NCBI GenBank assembly: GCA_037441765.1
Contig: JBBIRM010000071.1
Span: 1-13,375 of the forward strand
Reading direction: 5' to 3'
DNA length: 13,375 nucleotides
From: JBBIRM01 sp037441765
Lineage (GTDB): Bacteria; Desulfobacterota; BSN033; UBA1163
Shown here one piece after another: positions 13,307-13,375 of this stretch. The first letter of the stretch is position 1. Each line of letters starts with the position of its first letter. Both the position numbers and the translations under genes were made by a program. A model generated the notes under the pieces. That model did no database searches and was not told the origin of the DNA. It saw nothing but the letters and a program-made list of their open reading frames with translations.

Positions 13307-13375
13307 AAATCCGCCATAGTTTCCATCAGGTTAGGCCTTCGTCCTCTTTCCTGAGCAAATTCGCATTCGAAAAAT

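Noticed and set aside
13270..13375. Open minus-strand frame in the last ~100 bases reading ...ERGRRPNLMETMADLKRKK...
   Set aside because: It looks protein-like by eye, but it runs on into antisense of pssA, has no recognisable start with an SD, and I cannot match it to a family. The window ends too soon to judge; a neighbouring-sequence check would settle it.

Overview
The window is a dense run of bacterial housekeeping genes, all on the + strand. Gene order rpsB-tsf-pyrH-frr, then uppS-cdsA-dxr-rseP-tsaB, then ilvB-ilvN-ilvC-psd-pssA, is the arrangement I associate with former Deltaproteobacteria (Desulfobacterota/Geobacter-type genomes). The short EF-Ts (203 aa), single-PDZ RseP, short-form Psd and a clostridial-type 2[4Fe-4S] ferredoxin fit an anaerobic or sulfate-reducer-like relative of that group. 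This placement is inferred from synteny and protein architecture; no rRNA or marker comparison could be run.

Layout. Positions 1-40 hold one end of an interspersed repeat, followed by a palindrome and a leader with two strong ribosome binding sites. Positions 148-3171 are a translation operon: ribosomal protein S2, EF-Ts, UMP kinase, ribosome recycling factor and a 55-aa ferredoxin, closed by a clear intrinsic terminator (3173-3208). Positions 3209-3660 are non-coding and carry further copies of the same repeat, two of them arranged as a ~216-bp MITE-like inverted-repeat structure. A likely promoter then precedes uppS. Positions 3661-8214 are an envelope/isoprenoid cluster: undecaprenyl-PP synthase, CDP-diglyceride synthase, DXP reductoisomerase, RseP site-2 protease and TsaB, mostly overlapping or nearly touching. 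An AT-rich gap and a small DUF465 (YdcH-like) gene follow. Positions 8619-11847 are the branched-chain amino-acid genes ilvB, ilvN and ilvC, translationally joined to psd and pssA (to 13270). The last 105 bases are non-coding.

How the genes work together. The first operon makes and recycles translation machinery and supplies UDP precursors through UMP kinase. Dxr begins the MEP isoprenoid pathway, whose products UppS turns into the lipid carrier for peptidoglycan and O-antigen. CdsA makes CDP-diacylglycerol, which PssA converts to phosphatidylserine and Psd decarboxylates to phosphatidylethanolamine, so all three PE-branch steps after phosphatidic acid are encoded here. IlvB/IlvN/IlvC carry out the first two steps of valine/isoleucine synthesis.

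I did not find a novel defence, mobile or metabolic system. The parts worth a second look are non-coding or small: the repeat family that sits before both rpsB and uppS and carries a perfect TATAAT, the ferredoxin with an extreme Shine-Dalgarno match inside a ribosomal operon, and short leader ORFs before rpsB and pyrH.
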